Source: Pseudoxanthomonas suwonensis (lineage in GTDB: Bacteria; Pseudomonadota; Gammaproteobacteria; Xanthomonadales; Xanthomonadaceae). Taken from it: a stretch of 46,655 nt of DNA. The notes under the pieces were generated by a model, which saw only the letters and a list, made by a program, of their open reading frames with translations, ran no database searches and had not been told where the DNA came from. Location of the stretch: contig QFNC01000023.1 in NCBI GenBank assembly GCA_003240695.1, positions 1-46,655 on the forward strand, read 5' to 3'. The translations under genes and the position numbers were made by a program. This document shows positions 16,851-25,003 of this stretch, one piece after another; position 1 is the first letter of the stretch; the number at the start of each line of letters is the position of its first letter.

Positions 16851-17614
16851 GCCGCCACCTTGCCCGACAGGCGCCGACGCAGCGCGCCCAGCGGACCCGA
16901 CAGCGCATACAGCGCGAACGTGCACAGCAGCACGACGGGTGGATTGATCCACAGCGCCACAAGCGCCAGCACCACCAGCAGCAGCGCCACGAATGGCACC
17001 CGCTCGGAGCGCGGCCCGGAGCCGGCGCCCTTGAAACTGCTGTAACGCACCCGGCTCACCATCAGCAGGCCTCCGAGCACGCTGATCATCCACGCCGCAT
17101 AACGCAGCTGTTCACCCTGCCATCCCAGTTCGTGCAGGGTCCACACGAAACTGGCCATCAATCCCGCTGCCGCCGGACTGGCCAGGCCGATGAACCAGCG
17201 CTTGTCCACCTGACCCACCTGGCTGTTGAAACGCGCCAGACGCAGCGCCGCACAGGCGGCATACAGGAAGGCGCCGAGCCAGCCGATGCGGCCGGGCATC
17301 ACGCCATCCAGCTTCATCCAGCTCAGCGACCAGTGGTACATGACCAGCGCAGGCGCCATGCCGAAACTGACCAAGTCGGCCAGGGAGTCGTACTGCACGC
17401 CGAATTCGCTCTGGGTATTGGTGAGGCGCGCCACGCGGCCGTCCAGCCCGTCCAGCACCGCTGCCACGAAAATCGCGATGCAGGCCGGTTCGATGCGCTG
17501 CTGCGATGCCGCAATGATGGCGAAAAATCCCGCAAACAACCCGCCGGTGGTGAACAGGTTGGGCAGCAGGTAGATGCCGCGCGCGCGCGGACGGGGCGAG
17601 TCGGGAACGGACAT
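16847..17614 (-). CDS. pssA: CDP-diacylglycerol-serine O-phosphatidyltransferase
   Basis: Membrane enzyme making phosphatidylserine from CDP-DAG and serine, the precursor of phosphatidylethanolamine. It has 255 aa and about seven to eight hydrophobic helices. The CDP-alcohol phosphotransferase signature D-G-x2-A-R-x8-G-x3-D-x3-D is complete at residues ~58-80 (DGRVAR ... FGVQYDSLAD). The LLPNLFTTGGLFAGFFAI start (~16-33) is typical of the Bacillus-type (type II) PssA rather than the E. coli PLD-type enzyme. TACACT lies exactly 6 nt before the ATG and there is no good Shine-Dalgarno, so a leaderless transcript is possible. It heads the pssA, HolD-like, rimI operon with 4-nt overlaps. Confidence 0.93.
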   Translation of the reverse strand: MSVPDSPRPRARGIYLLPNLFTTGGLFAGFFAIIAASQQRIEPACIAIFVAAVLDGLDGRVARLTNTQSEFGVQYDSLADLVSFGMAPALVMYHWSLSWMKLDGVMPGRIGWLGAFLYAACAALRLARFNSQVGQVDKRWFIGLASPAAAGLMASFVWTLHELGWQGEQLRYAAWMISVLGGLLMVSRVRYSSFKGAGSGPRSERVPFVALLLVVLALVALWINPPVVLLCTFALYALSGPLGALRRRLSGKVAA

Positions 17615-17620
17615 GCCGCC

Positions 17621-17626
17621 AGTGTA
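17621..17626 (-). promoter_or_regulatory. candidate -10 box of pssA (leaderless geometry)
   Basis: TACACT on the minus strand is followed by GGCGGC and the pssA ATG, placing the predicted start of transcription on the initiation codon. The -35 region is weak. Confidence 0.35.
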
Positions 17627-17738
17627 CCCACTTGCCGTGTCTGCATCGCAGCTGACCGTTCATTCCGGCCAGACTTGCACAAAGCCTTCACGGGTGCTGC
17701 AATCGGCGCCAATTCCCCGCCACTGCCGGATCATCGCC

Positions 17739-18173
17739 ATGCACCGTCTCCCCGCCACCCTGTTGCTTGCACTGCTCGCCGGCACCACCGTCGGTTCGGC
17801 TGCCGCCGCCGAAATCTATCGCTGGAAGGACGCCAAGGGCGTCGTGCACTTCTCGCAGACCCCGCCCAAGGGCGTGGCCAACGCGAAGAAGGTCGAAAAT
17901 GTGTTCACCGCGCCGCGCCCGGCTGCAACCACCACCACTGCCACCACCACCGCGCCTGCAGCGACCGCAACCACTGCTTCGGCAGGCGCCGGCGCCGACA
18001 ACCCGGCATGCGTGCGTGCGCGCGAGAACCTGGCCGTGCTGGATGGCCAGAACAGCGTGCAGATGGACACCGACGGCGACGGCAAGCCGGACAAGACCCT
18101 CAGCGATGCCGAACGCAAGGCCCAGCGCGACGTGGCCGAAGCCTCGATCAAGGCCAATTGCACGGCCAGCTGA
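17739..18173 (+). CDS. DUF4124 domain-containing exported protein
   Basis: It has 144 aa with a Sec signal peptide (MHRLPATLLLALLAGTTVGSAAAA, cleavage about residue 24). A DUF4124 motif follows immediately: EIYRWKDAKGVVHFSQTPP (25-43), the usual Y-R-W-x-D-x-x-G-x-x-H-F-S/T. A Thr/Ala-rich linker (~60-90) then leads to a C-terminal part with two Cys (CVRAREN..., ...KANCTAS) that could form a disulfide, and a DTDGDGKPDKT stretch resembling a calcium-binding loop. The function of DUF4124 proteins is unknown. It is monocistronic by appearance: divergent from pssA and followed by a strong intrinsic terminator at 18201. Confidence 0.88.
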   Translation: MHRLPATLLLALLAGTTVGSAAAAEIYRWKDAKGVVHFSQTPPKGVANAKKVENVFTAPRPAATTTTATTTAPAATATTASAGAGADNPACVRARENLAVLDGQNSVQMDTDGDGKPDKTLSDAERKAQRDVAEASIKANCTAS

Positions 18174-18200
18174 TCCTCGCTGTCCGAGCAATCTCCACGA

Positions 18201-18224
18201 CCCCGGCCCGGTGCCGGGGTTTTT
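18201..18224 (+). terminator. intrinsic terminator after the DUF4124 gene
   Basis: CCCCGGC-CCGGT-GCCGGGG followed by TTTTT: a perfect 7-bp GC stem, 5-nt loop and U-tract, 28 bp past the stop codon. Confidence 0.93.
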
Positions 18225-18253
18225 GTTGGCGCCGGCAGCGGGGCGCCGCATGG

Positions 18254-18259
18254 CAGAAT
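18254..18259 (+). promoter_or_regulatory. candidate -10 box of proS
   Basis: CAGAAT lies 29 nt before the proS ATG in the 64-bp gap after the terminator. The -35 is not convincing. Confidence 0.3.
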
Positions 18260-18288
18260 GGGCGTCTTTTCCGCCACGTGTCCGCCCG

Positions 18289-20010
18289 ATGCGCCTGTCC
18301 CGATTCCATCTGCATACCACCCGGGAAACCCCTGCCGACGCCGAGCTGGTCAGTCACCAGCTGATGCTGCGGACCGGCATGATCCGCAAGCTGGCCGCCG
18401 GCATCTACACCTGGGCGCCGCTCGGGTTGCGCGTGCTGCGCAAGGTGGAAGCCGTGGTGCGCGAGGAAATGGACCGCGCCGGCGCCATCGAATTGCTGAT
18501 GCCGACCGTGCAGCCGGCCGAGCTGTGGCAGGAAACCGGGCGCTGGCAGAAATTCGGCGGCCAGCTGCTGAAGATCCGCGACCGCAAGGAAGCCGATTAC
18601 TGCTACGGGCCCACCGCCGAGGAAGCGATCACCGATTTCGCCCGCCAGGAACTGGCCAGCTACAGGCAGCTGCCGGTCAATTTCTACCAGATCCAGACCA
18701 AGTTCCGCGACGAGATCCGCCCGCGCTTCGGGGTGATGCGCGCACGCGAGTTCCTGATGAAGGATGCCTATTCCTTCCACGTGGACGAGGCATCGCTGCA
18801 GGCCGAATACCGCAACATGTACGACACCTACTGCCGCATCTTCACCCGACTGGGGCTGCGCTACCGCGCGGTGTTCGCCGATACCGGCGCCATCGGCGGC
18901 AGTGCCTCACACGAATTCCACGTGCTGGCCGACTCCGGCGAGGATGCCATCGCGTTCTCCGATGGCTCCGACTATGCCGCCAACGTCGAACTGGCCGAGG
19001 CGGTGGCCGCAGGCGAACGTCCGCTGCCGGCGCAATCGATGCAGCCGGTGGAAACGCCGACGCAGAAGACGTGCGAAGCGGTGGCCGAGCTGCTGGGCAT
19101 CGATCTGCGCGAAACGGTGAAGTCGGTCGCCTTGATCGGCCAGGATGTCGACGGCAACGACCAATTCGTGCTGGCACTTGTACGCGGCGATCACCAGGTC
19201 AACGAAATCAAGCTGGCCAAACTGCCCGGCCTCGGCGATTACCGCATGGCCAGCGAAAGCGAGATTGCTGAACACCTCGGCAGCGAACCCGGATTCCTGG
19301 GGCCGGTGGCACCAAGATCGGCGATCCGCGTGATCGCCGACCGCGCAGTGGCCTCGATGGCCGACATGGTGGTGGGGGCCAATCGGGCCGGGCAGCATCT
19401 GCGTGGCGTGAACTGGGGTCGCGACCTGCCCGAACCCGATGCCGTGGCCGACATCCGCAACGTGCACGCCGGCGACCCGTCGCCGGACGGTCGCGGCAAC
19501 CTGGCGCTTGCGCGCGGAATCGAGGTGGGACACGTGTTCGCGCTGGGCAACACGTATTCCCGGGCCATGGGTTGCACGGTGCTGGATGCGAACGGCAAGC
19601 CGGTATTTCCCGCCATGGGCTGCTATGGCGTGGGCGTGTCGCGGATCGTGGCGGCCGCGATCGAGCAGAATCACGACGATGCCGGCATCCGCTGGCCGCA
19701 GGCGATGGCGCCCTGGCAGGTGGCCGTGTGCGTGATCAATCCGAAAAACGATGTGACCGTGGCCGCTGCGGCCGAAGCGCTGCTCGACCGGCTGCTGCAG
19801 GCCGGCATCGACGCGGTGCTGGACGATCGCGGCCTGCGTCCCGGTCCGATGTTCGCCGACATCGAACTGCTGGGCATTCCCCATCGCGTGGTGGTGTCGG
19901 CGCGCGGCCTGGAATCCGGCCTGTACGAATACCGCGCCCGCGATGCCGATGCATCGGAAAATCTGGCTCTGGATGCCGTTCTGGAGCGGCTGCGACCCGC
20001 GCTTGCATGA
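18289..20010 (+). CDS. proS: Prolyl-tRNA synthetase, bacterial type with editing insertion
   Basis: Class II synthetase charging tRNA-Pro, 573 aa (E. coli 572). It starts MRLSRFHLHTTRETPADAEL. Motif 1 is around RAGAIELLMPTVQPAELW, motif 2 around KFRDEIRPRFGVMRAREFLMKDAYSF (~137-162), and motif 3 near the C-terminal third (MGCYGVGVSRIVAAAIEQN). The ~180-residue INS editing domain between motifs 2 and 3 is present, and an HGTH-type anticodon-binding domain ends the protein. A much longer open frame upstream is incidental; the chosen ATG sits just after the promoter and terminator region and matches the family start. Confidence 0.97.
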   Translation: MRLSRFHLHTTRETPADAELVSHQLMLRTGMIRKLAAGIYTWAPLGLRVLRKVEAVVREEMDRAGAIELLMPTVQPAELWQETGRWQKFGGQLLKIRDRKEADYCYGPTAEEAITDFARQELASYRQLPVNFYQIQTKFRDEIRPRFGVMRAREFLMKDAYSFHVDEASLQAEYRNMYDTYCRIFTRLGLRYRAVFADTGAIGGSASHEFHVLADSGEDAIAFSDGSDYAANVELAEAVAAGERPLPAQSMQPVETPTQKTCEAVAELLGIDLRETVKSVALIGQDVDGNDQFVLALVRGDHQVNEIKLAKLPGLGDYRMASESEIAEHLGSEPGFLGPVAPRSAIRVIADRAVASMADMVVGANRAGQHLRGVNWGRDLPEPDAVADIRNVHAGDPSPDGRGNLALARGIEVGHVFALGNTYSRAMGCTVLDANGKPVFPAMGCYGVGVSRIVAAAIEQNHDDAGIRWPQAMAPWQVAVCVINPKNDVTVAAAAEALLDRLLQAGIDAVLDDRGLRPGPMFADIELLGIPHRVVVSARGLESGLYEYRARDADASENLALDAVLERLRPALA

Positions 20011-20086
20011 TCGGCATGCGCAGCGTCGGGCAGCCGGGAAAATCCGCTACGTGATCCGGCCGCATGCATGCACAACTCGCCCGACA

Positions 20087-20115
20087 TTGCAACGGGCGAT
20101 AATCGCCATTATCAT
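20087..20115 (+). promoter_or_regulatory. promoter of the H-NS-like gene with an internal palindrome
   Basis: -35 TTGCAA (20087-20092), a 17-nt spacer, and -10 TATCAT (20110-20115). The spacer contains the perfect inverted repeat GGCGAT-A-ATCGCC (20095-20107). A regulator bound there would block RNA polymerase, so this looks like an operator. Transcription would begin near 20122, leaving a leader of about 52 nt. Confidence 0.6.
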
Positions 20116-20173
20116 GCCGCTGCGCCACGGAGTTGGCGAGATTCCAAAACCAACCACATCCGGAGCGTAATGA

Positions 20174-20602
20174 ATGGCTATTGATCTCAACAGTTTTTCG
20201 ATGTCCCAGCTGGAGGCGCTGATTGCACAGGCCACCAAACGCAAGACCACGCTGAAGAAGCGCAAGCCGCTCGCTGCCGTGCGCAGCAAGCTGACCGCCA
20301 TGGCCCAGGCCGAAGGCTATACCCTGGAAGAACTGTTCGGCGGCAAGGCTCCGGCCGCTGCAGCCACGCCGGCCGCCGTTGCCGCTGCGAAACCCGGCCG
20401 CAAGCCCGGTCGCAAGGCCGCGAAGAAGACGGCTGCCACGAAGCGCGCCGCGCCGGCCCGCAAGATCGGCAAGATTCCACCGAAATTCCGCAATCCCGCC
20501 AACCCGGCCGAAACCTGGACCGGTCGCGGCAAGCAGCCGCGCTGGCTCGCAGCCTACACCAGCAAGGGCCGCAAGCCGGAAGAGTTCCTGATCAAGAAGT
20601 GA
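20174..20602 (+). CDS. H-NS family histone-like nucleoid-structuring protein
   Basis: It has 142 aa. The N-terminal coiled-coil-prone oligomerisation region (residues 1-50, MSQLEALIAQATKRKTTLKK) is followed by an Ala/Lys/Arg-rich linker with AT-hook-like GRKPGRK and lysine/alanine repeats (~62-100). The C-terminal H-NS DNA-binding motif is KFRNPANPAETWTGRGKQPRWL with core T-W-x-G-R-G-x-x-P-x-W-L (~103-124). It probably silences AT-rich acquired DNA, of which the glycan cassette at 40-45.7 kb is a candidate target (inference). A GGAG Shine-Dalgarno lies 8 nt before the ATG at 20174. It has its own promoter and terminator. Confidence 0.92.
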   Translation: MAIDLNSFSMSQLEALIAQATKRKTTLKKRKPLAAVRSKLTAMAQAEGYTLEELFGGKAPAAAATPAAVAAAKPGRKPGRKAAKKTAATKRAAPARKIGKIPPKFRNPANPAETWTGRGKQPRWLAAYTSKGRKPEEFLIKK

Positions 20603-20633
20603 TCCGCCCGCGGCAACGCACCGATCACGACGA

Positions 20634-20656
20634 CGCCGGCGAAAGCCGGCGTTTTT
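20634..20656 (+). terminator. intrinsic terminator after the H-NS-like gene
   Basis: CGCCGGC-GAAA-GCCGGCG followed by TTTTT: a 7-bp stem with a GNRA tetraloop and U-tract. Confidence 0.93.
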
Positions 20657-20687
20657 CATGGCAGGTGGCCGGACCGATTCCCGACGG

Positions 20688-21935
20688 TCACAGATGTCGG
20701 CGCGCAGGACACAGCAGGTTTCCGAACAGCAGTCCGGCGATCAGCGCCAGCAGGATTTCCAGCACCAGCAGCAGCGACTGTTCACCGGCGGCCATGTCGC
20801 CCTGCTGCACCAGAGCCATGAATCCGCGCAGCGCGGCACTGCCGGGCACCAGCATGATCAGCCCCGGCACCCGCACCAGGGCGCCCGGCCGATTGGCCCA
20901 CCGCGCATAGGCATTTCCGGCAGCCGTGCCCAGCAATGCCGACAGGAAAATCCCGGACGGACTGCCCCAGCGCAAATCGGCGCCGCGCGAGACCAGATAT
21001 CCGCCGATTGCGGCCAGCATCACCAGCGGATAATCCCTGCGCCCGGCCCGGAACAGCACCGCGAAGGCATATCCGGCCAGCAGCAACGCAACCGCTTCGA
21101 CCCACCAGGGCTGTGGCCGCCAGGCGCGCACCTGCAACTGCCAGCCGGAAAATTCGGCGATCTTCAGGGCGATGACCGTTCCCACCGTCAGCTTGAGCAC
21201 CGTGGTCAGTGCACCTGCGAAACGGGCGGTTCCCGAGGCCAGGTGCTGGCTGGCCAGCTCGTTCACCGCGTTTGTCAGCGACAACCCGGGCAGCAGCACG
21301 ATCAGCGAGGCGATGATCACGGTGTTCAGATTGATCGGCGCCACCCAGGCCGCCACGGCCACGGCCAGCATGCCGGCCAGCATGCCGGCCAGGGCTTCGC
21401 CGGCTTCGCGCAGTTGCGGTCGCCGCAGCGAGGCATCGTGCAGGGCACCGATCAGCAGGCCCGTTGCGCTTGCCACGCCGATATCCAGCCATGGCAGGCG
21501 CAGCAATCCGGCCACGGCGGCCGATGCCAAACCGAAGCCAAGCAGCTGCATCGCGCGTTGTCGACCTGTCTGCGCCCGCTGCAGCGCACGCAAGGCCTGA
21601 AAACCGGATTCCACGTCCAGCGTGCCGGCCAGGACGCGTTCGGCGATGCGATCGGCTTCGGCCAGCCGCTGCAGATCGGTCTCGCCCGGTGCAAGACGAA
21701 TCACGCGAGTCACGCTGTCTTCCTGCGGCGCGGCATCGGCCGGGGCGAAGGACAGGATCAATCCGGTGGGATTGCTCCACGCATCGCAGTGCATGCCCAG
21801 CTGCTGGGCCACCGCCACCACCGCGCCCTCCAGGCGCTGCGCCGTGGTGCCATAGGCGTGCAGCTGTGCCGCCAGTTCGACCACGAACGCGATGCGAGTG
21901 CCAGGATCAGTGGCGGACGGCGGGGGGGTTGGCAT
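20688..21935 (-). CDS. ThrE-type threonine/serine exporter family membrane protein
   Basis: It has 415 aa in a single chain joining the two modules found separately as YjjP/YjjB in E. coli. The N-terminal DUF1212-type domain (~20-120, LAAQLHAYGTTAQRLEGAVV is characteristic) is followed by about ten membrane helices ending in a DUF3815-like half (~285-415, with PGLIMLVPGSAALRG). ThrE of Corynebacterium exports threonine and serine; the substrate here is inferred. The start is uncertain: I use the ATG at 21935 (MPTPPPSATDPGTRIAFV), but an in-frame ATG at 21977 would add 14 residues. Neither has a clear Shine-Dalgarno. A run of seven C (complement of 21922-21928) lies in codons 3-5. It is divergent from mlaE. 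Confidence 0.85.
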   Translation of the reverse strand: MPTPPPSATDPGTRIAFVVELAAQLHAYGTTAQRLEGAVVAVAQQLGMHCDAWSNPTGLILSFAPADAAPQEDSVTRVIRLAPGETDLQRLAEADRIAERVLAGTLDVESGFQALRALQRAQTGRQRAMQLLGFGLASAAVAGLLRLPWLDIGVASATGLLIGALHDASLRRPQLREAGEALAGMLAGMLAVAVAAWVAPINLNTVIIASLIVLLPGLSLTNAVNELASQHLASGTARFAGALTTVLKLTVGTVIALKIAEFSGWQLQVRAWRPQPWWVEAVALLLAGYAFAVLFRAGRRDYPLVMLAAIGGYLVSRGADLRWGSPSGIFLSALLGTAAGNAYARWANRPGALVRVPGLIMLVPGSAALRGFMALVQQGDMAAGEQSLLLVLEILLALIAGLLFGNLLCPARRHL

Positions 21936-22032
21936 CGGCGGAATCGATTCGGAAGGAAGGGCGTGGCGGCCATGCATGCCGCCGACCTGCTACTCTAGCC
22001 CACCTGTCCGACACGCTCTGCATTGCCCCAGC

Positions 22033-23151
22033 ATGACGCCTCCCTCGCACGTGCCCCCCGGCATCGCACTGGATGATGCCGACGCCTCGCTGGCCCGGCT
22101 GTCCGGGCGCTGGAGTCTGCGTCACGCCGAACAGCTCACCGCGCTGCTGGCCGGCCTGCCCGAAGGCGTGCGCCGCATCGACGCCACCGGCGTGACCCGG
22201 CTGGACACCTTGGGCGTGCTGCAGCTGCTGCGCTATGCCCACCAGCACGAGCTGGATTTTTCCACATTCCGGTTCGATGCCGCGCACGAGAAACTGGTCA
22301 GCGCCATCGAGGACGTGGCCGACGACCGCCCGCGCAGCAAGCGCGATCTGGGCTTCAAGGCCGCGCTGGCGCGGCTGGGCTTTGCCGTGACCGACAACGC
22401 CCGCGAGGCCGTGGCCCTGGTCAGCTTCCTGGGCGAGTCACTGGTGAAGCTGCTGCGGCTGGTGCGCTCACCCTCGCGCATCCGCCCGGTGGCCACGGTG
22501 GCGCAGATGGAACAGGTCGGCATCGATGCGGTGCCGCTGGTGGTGCTGCTGTGCTTCCTGGTGGGCGCGGTGGTTGCGTTCCTGGGCGCCAGCATCCTGG
22601 TCGATTTCGGCATGACCCTGTACGTGGTGGAACTGGTCAGCATCGCCTTCCTGCGCGAATTCGGCGTGCTGCTGGCGGCCATCATCCTGGCCGGACGCAC
22701 CGCCAGTGCCTACACCGCGCAGATCGGCTCGATGGTCAGCCGCGAGGAGGTGGACGCGATCCGCGCGCTGGGCCTGGACCCGGTCGACCTGCTGGTGCTG
22801 CCGCGCCTGATCGCGCTGGTGGTGATGCTGCCCATCCTGACCTTCATCGCCGATCTGGCCGGCCTGGCCGGCGGCCTGACCGTGGGCGCGTTCAGCCTGG
22901 ACATCCCGCCGCAGGCCTATCTGGCGCGGATGCAGGACACCTTCGAAATGCGGCACCTGCTGGTGGGGCTGGCCAAGGCACCACTGTTCGCCATCGTGAT
23001 CGCCCTGATCGGATGTCTGGAAGGGCTGCAGGTGCAAGGCACGGCGCAGTCGCTGGGCGAACGCACCACGTCCAGCGTGGTGCAGGCCATTTCGCTGGTG
23101 ATCGTGCTGGACGCCTTCGCGGCGATCTGGTTCATGCACATGGGCTGGTGA
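22033..23151 (+). CDS. mlaE: MlaE-type lipid ABC transporter permease with fused N-terminal STAS domain
   Basis: Permease of an MCE/Mla phospholipid transporter, 372 aa, about 110 longer than E. coli MlaE. The extra N-terminus (1-~100) reads as a STAS domain (RLSGRWSLRHAEQL, then GVRRIDATGVTRLDTLGVLQLL), i.e. the role played by separate MlaB in E. coli is fused here. The MlaE/permease domain covers ~115-372 with 5-6 helices; the conserved stretch ILAGRTASAYTAQIGSMVSREEVDAIRALGLDP (two halves at ~223-242 and beyond) contains the coupling motif. mlaF starts 9 nt after the stop. The predicted location is the inner membrane. Confidence 0.93.
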   Translation: MTPPSHVPPGIALDDADASLARLSGRWSLRHAEQLTALLAGLPEGVRRIDATGVTRLDTLGVLQLLRYAHQHELDFSTFRFDAAHEKLVSAIEDVADDRPRSKRDLGFKAALARLGFAVTDNAREAVALVSFLGESLVKLLRLVRSPSRIRPVATVAQMEQVGIDAVPLVVLLCFLVGAVVAFLGASILVDFGMTLYVVELVSIAFLREFGVLLAAIILAGRTASAYTAQIGSMVSREEVDAIRALGLDPVDLLVLPRLIALVVMLPILTFIADLAGLAGGLTVGAFSLDIPPQAYLARMQDTFEMRHLLVGLAKAPLFAIVIALIGCLEGLQVQGTAQSLGERTTSSVVQAISLVIVLDAFAAIWFMHMGW

Positions 23152-23160
23152 ACGGAGACA

Positions 23161-24072
23161 ATGCCGGATGCGTCCGATTCCATTCCTTCCTTCCTTGTCC
23201 GCCGTCGGGAAACGCGCATGAACGCGCAATCGGCCCCGCAGGCAGTCCACGACCCCGACCAGACACCGGCCATCCGCGTGCGTGGCCTGGTGAACCGCTT
23301 CGGTGCCCAGGTGGTGCACGACGGACTGGATCTGGACGTGCGGCGCGGGGAGATCATCGGCATCGTCGGTGGCTCGGGCAGCGGCAAGTCGGTGCTGATG
23401 CGCTCCATCCTGGGTCTGCACGTGCCCGACGCTGGACAAATCGAAGTGCTGGGCGTGGACGGGCGCTCCCAGGATCCGGCCGACCGCAGCCACGTGGAAC
23501 GCAACACCGGCGTGCTGTTCCAGGATGGCGCGCTGTTCTCCTCGCTGACCGTGGGCGAGAACGTGGAAGTGCCGCTGAAGGAACACTATCCGGACATCAG
23601 CGCATCGCTGCGCTACGAACTGTCGCTGCTGAAGATCAAGCTGGCCGGACTGCCTGCCGATGCGCTGGCCAAACTCCCGGCGCAGCTGTCCGGCGGCATG
23701 CGCAAGCGCGCCGGCCTGGCACGTGCCCTGGCGCTGGATCCGCCCCTTCTGTTCCTGGACGAACCCACGGCCGGCCTGGATCCGATCGGCGCGGCCGCTT
23801 TCGATACCCTGTTGCGCACCCTGCAGCAGGCACTCGGGCTGACGGTGTTCCTCATCACCCACGATCTGGATACCCTGTACGCGATCTGCGACCGGGTGGC
23901 GGTGCTGGCCGAACGCAAACTGCTGATTGCCGCGCCGCTGGCCGAAGTGGAACAATTCGACCACCCTTGGGTGCAGGAGTACTTCCACGGCCCGCGCGCC
24001 CGGGCCGCGCGCGGCAGTGCCGAACGCACGCCGGCACCCTCTCCCCAGCCGCCATCAACCCGGGCACACTGA
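23161..24072 (+). CDS. mlaF: MlaF-type lipid ABC transporter ATPase
   Basis: Cytoplasmic ATPase of the Mla-like transporter, 303 aa from the ATG at 23161. Walker A GGSGSGKS is at 70-77, signature LSGGMRKRAGLAR, Walker B LLFLDEPTAGLDP and the H-loop Asp-His-type ITHD are all present. The GMRKR signature variant is typical of MlaF. The start is uncertain: the 23161 ATG has GGAG only 3 nt away, and an in-frame ATG at 23218 (MNAQSAPQ) preceded by GGGAAA is equally plausible and would give a more usual N-terminus. It is in operon with mlaE and mlaD. Confidence 0.94.
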   Translation: MPDASDSIPSFLVRRRETRMNAQSAPQAVHDPDQTPAIRVRGLVNRFGAQVVHDGLDLDVRRGEIIGIVGGSGSGKSVLMRSILGLHVPDAGQIEVLGVDGRSQDPADRSHVERNTGVLFQDGALFSSLTVGENVEVPLKEHYPDISASLRYELSLLKIKLAGLPADALAKLPAQLSGGMRKRAGLARALALDPPLLFLDEPTAGLDPIGAAAFDTLLRTLQQALGLTVFLITHDLDTLYAICDRVAVLAERKLLIAAPLAEVEQFDHPWVQEYFHGPRARAARGSAERTPAPSPQPPSTRAH

Positions 24073-24076
24073 CGTC

Positions 24077-25003
24077 ATGGAAACCAAAGCCAATTACGTG
24101 CTGGTCGGCGCCTTCACCATCGTGGTGGCGGTGTTCGGGCTGCTGTTCGCGCTGTGGGCGGCCAAGTACTCCTCGGACAAGAGCTGGCAGCACTACTACG
24201 TGGTGTTCAACGAGGCGGTGACCGGGCTGACCGAAGGCGCGTCGGTGCAGTACAACGGCATTTCCGTCGGCACGGTGGAGTCGCTGCGACTGGCGCCGAA
24301 CGATCCGCGCCAGGTCATCGCGTTGCTGAAGCTGCAGGCCGACACGCCGGTGAAGGTGGACACGCGCGCGAAGATGTCGATGGCCGGCATCACCAGTGCA
24401 CCGTTCGTGCAGCTGACCGGCGGCAGTCCGCAGGCCCCGATGCTGGTGGCGCAGGACCCGCGCGAGATCCCGATCATCGCCACCGAGCCGTCGGCGCTGC
24501 AGAACATCGCCGACACCGCCAACCGCCTGGTGGCCCGGCTGGACCAGGTGCTGAGCGAGGACAACGTCAAGCGCATCGCCAACACGCTGCAGCACATCGA
24601 GAACATCACCGGCGCGGTGGGCGGGCAGAGCGACGAACTGCGCACGCTGGTGGTGAACCTGCGCACGGCCAGCGACCAGTTGAACACCACCCTGAAAACC
24701 ACCGACCGCGCCGTGGCCGATATCGACCGCGAACTGGTGCAGCAGCTGCCGCCGCTGGTGCGCAAGCTGGACAGCACGCTGAGCCGCCTGGATTCGGCCG
24801 CCGGCGGCGCCGACACCATCCTCAGCGAGAACCGCGCCGCCATCAACAGTTTCGCCAACGACGGCCTGGCCCAGTTGGGTCCCACGCTGGGCGAACTGCG
24901 CGGCCTGATCCGCGACCTGCGCATCCTTACCGACCGGCTGGAGGGCAACCCCGCCGGATTCCTTCTGGGCCGCGAGGCCGCCAAGGAGTTCGAACCCGAA
25001 TGA
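24077..25003 (+). CDS. mlaD: MlaD-type MCE domain substrate-binding protein
   Basis: Inner-membrane-anchored periplasmic MCE protein, 308 aa. One N-terminal helix (METKANYVLVGAFTIVVAVF, residues 1-28) is followed by a single MCE domain (~40-120, VVFNEAVTGLTEGASVQYNGI ... KMSMAGITSAPFVQL) and then a long helical tail (~140-290) predicted to form the hexameric coiled tube that shuttles lipid. It is longer than E. coli MlaD (183 aa) and more like the long-tailed MCE proteins. It follows mlaF by 4 nt and its stop overlaps the next start (ATGA). Confidence 0.94.
   Translation: METKANYVLVGAFTIVVAVFGLLFALWAAKYSSDKSWQHYYVVFNEAVTGLTEGASVQYNGISVGTVESLRLAPNDPRQVIALLKLQADTPVKVDTRAKMSMAGITSAPFVQLTGGSPQAPMLVAQDPREIPIIATEPSALQNIADTANRLVARLDQVLSEDNVKRIANTLQHIENITGAVGGQSDELRTLVVNLRTASDQLNTTLKTTDRAVADIDRELVQQLPPLVRKLDSTLSRLDSAAGGADTILSENRAAINSFANDGLAQLGPTLGELRGLIRDLRILTDRLEGNPAGFLLGREAAKEFEPE

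Noticed and set aside
17574..17738. Longer start for the DUF4124 protein
   Set aside because: It would overlap pssA on the opposite strand and bury the clear signal peptide inside the protein.
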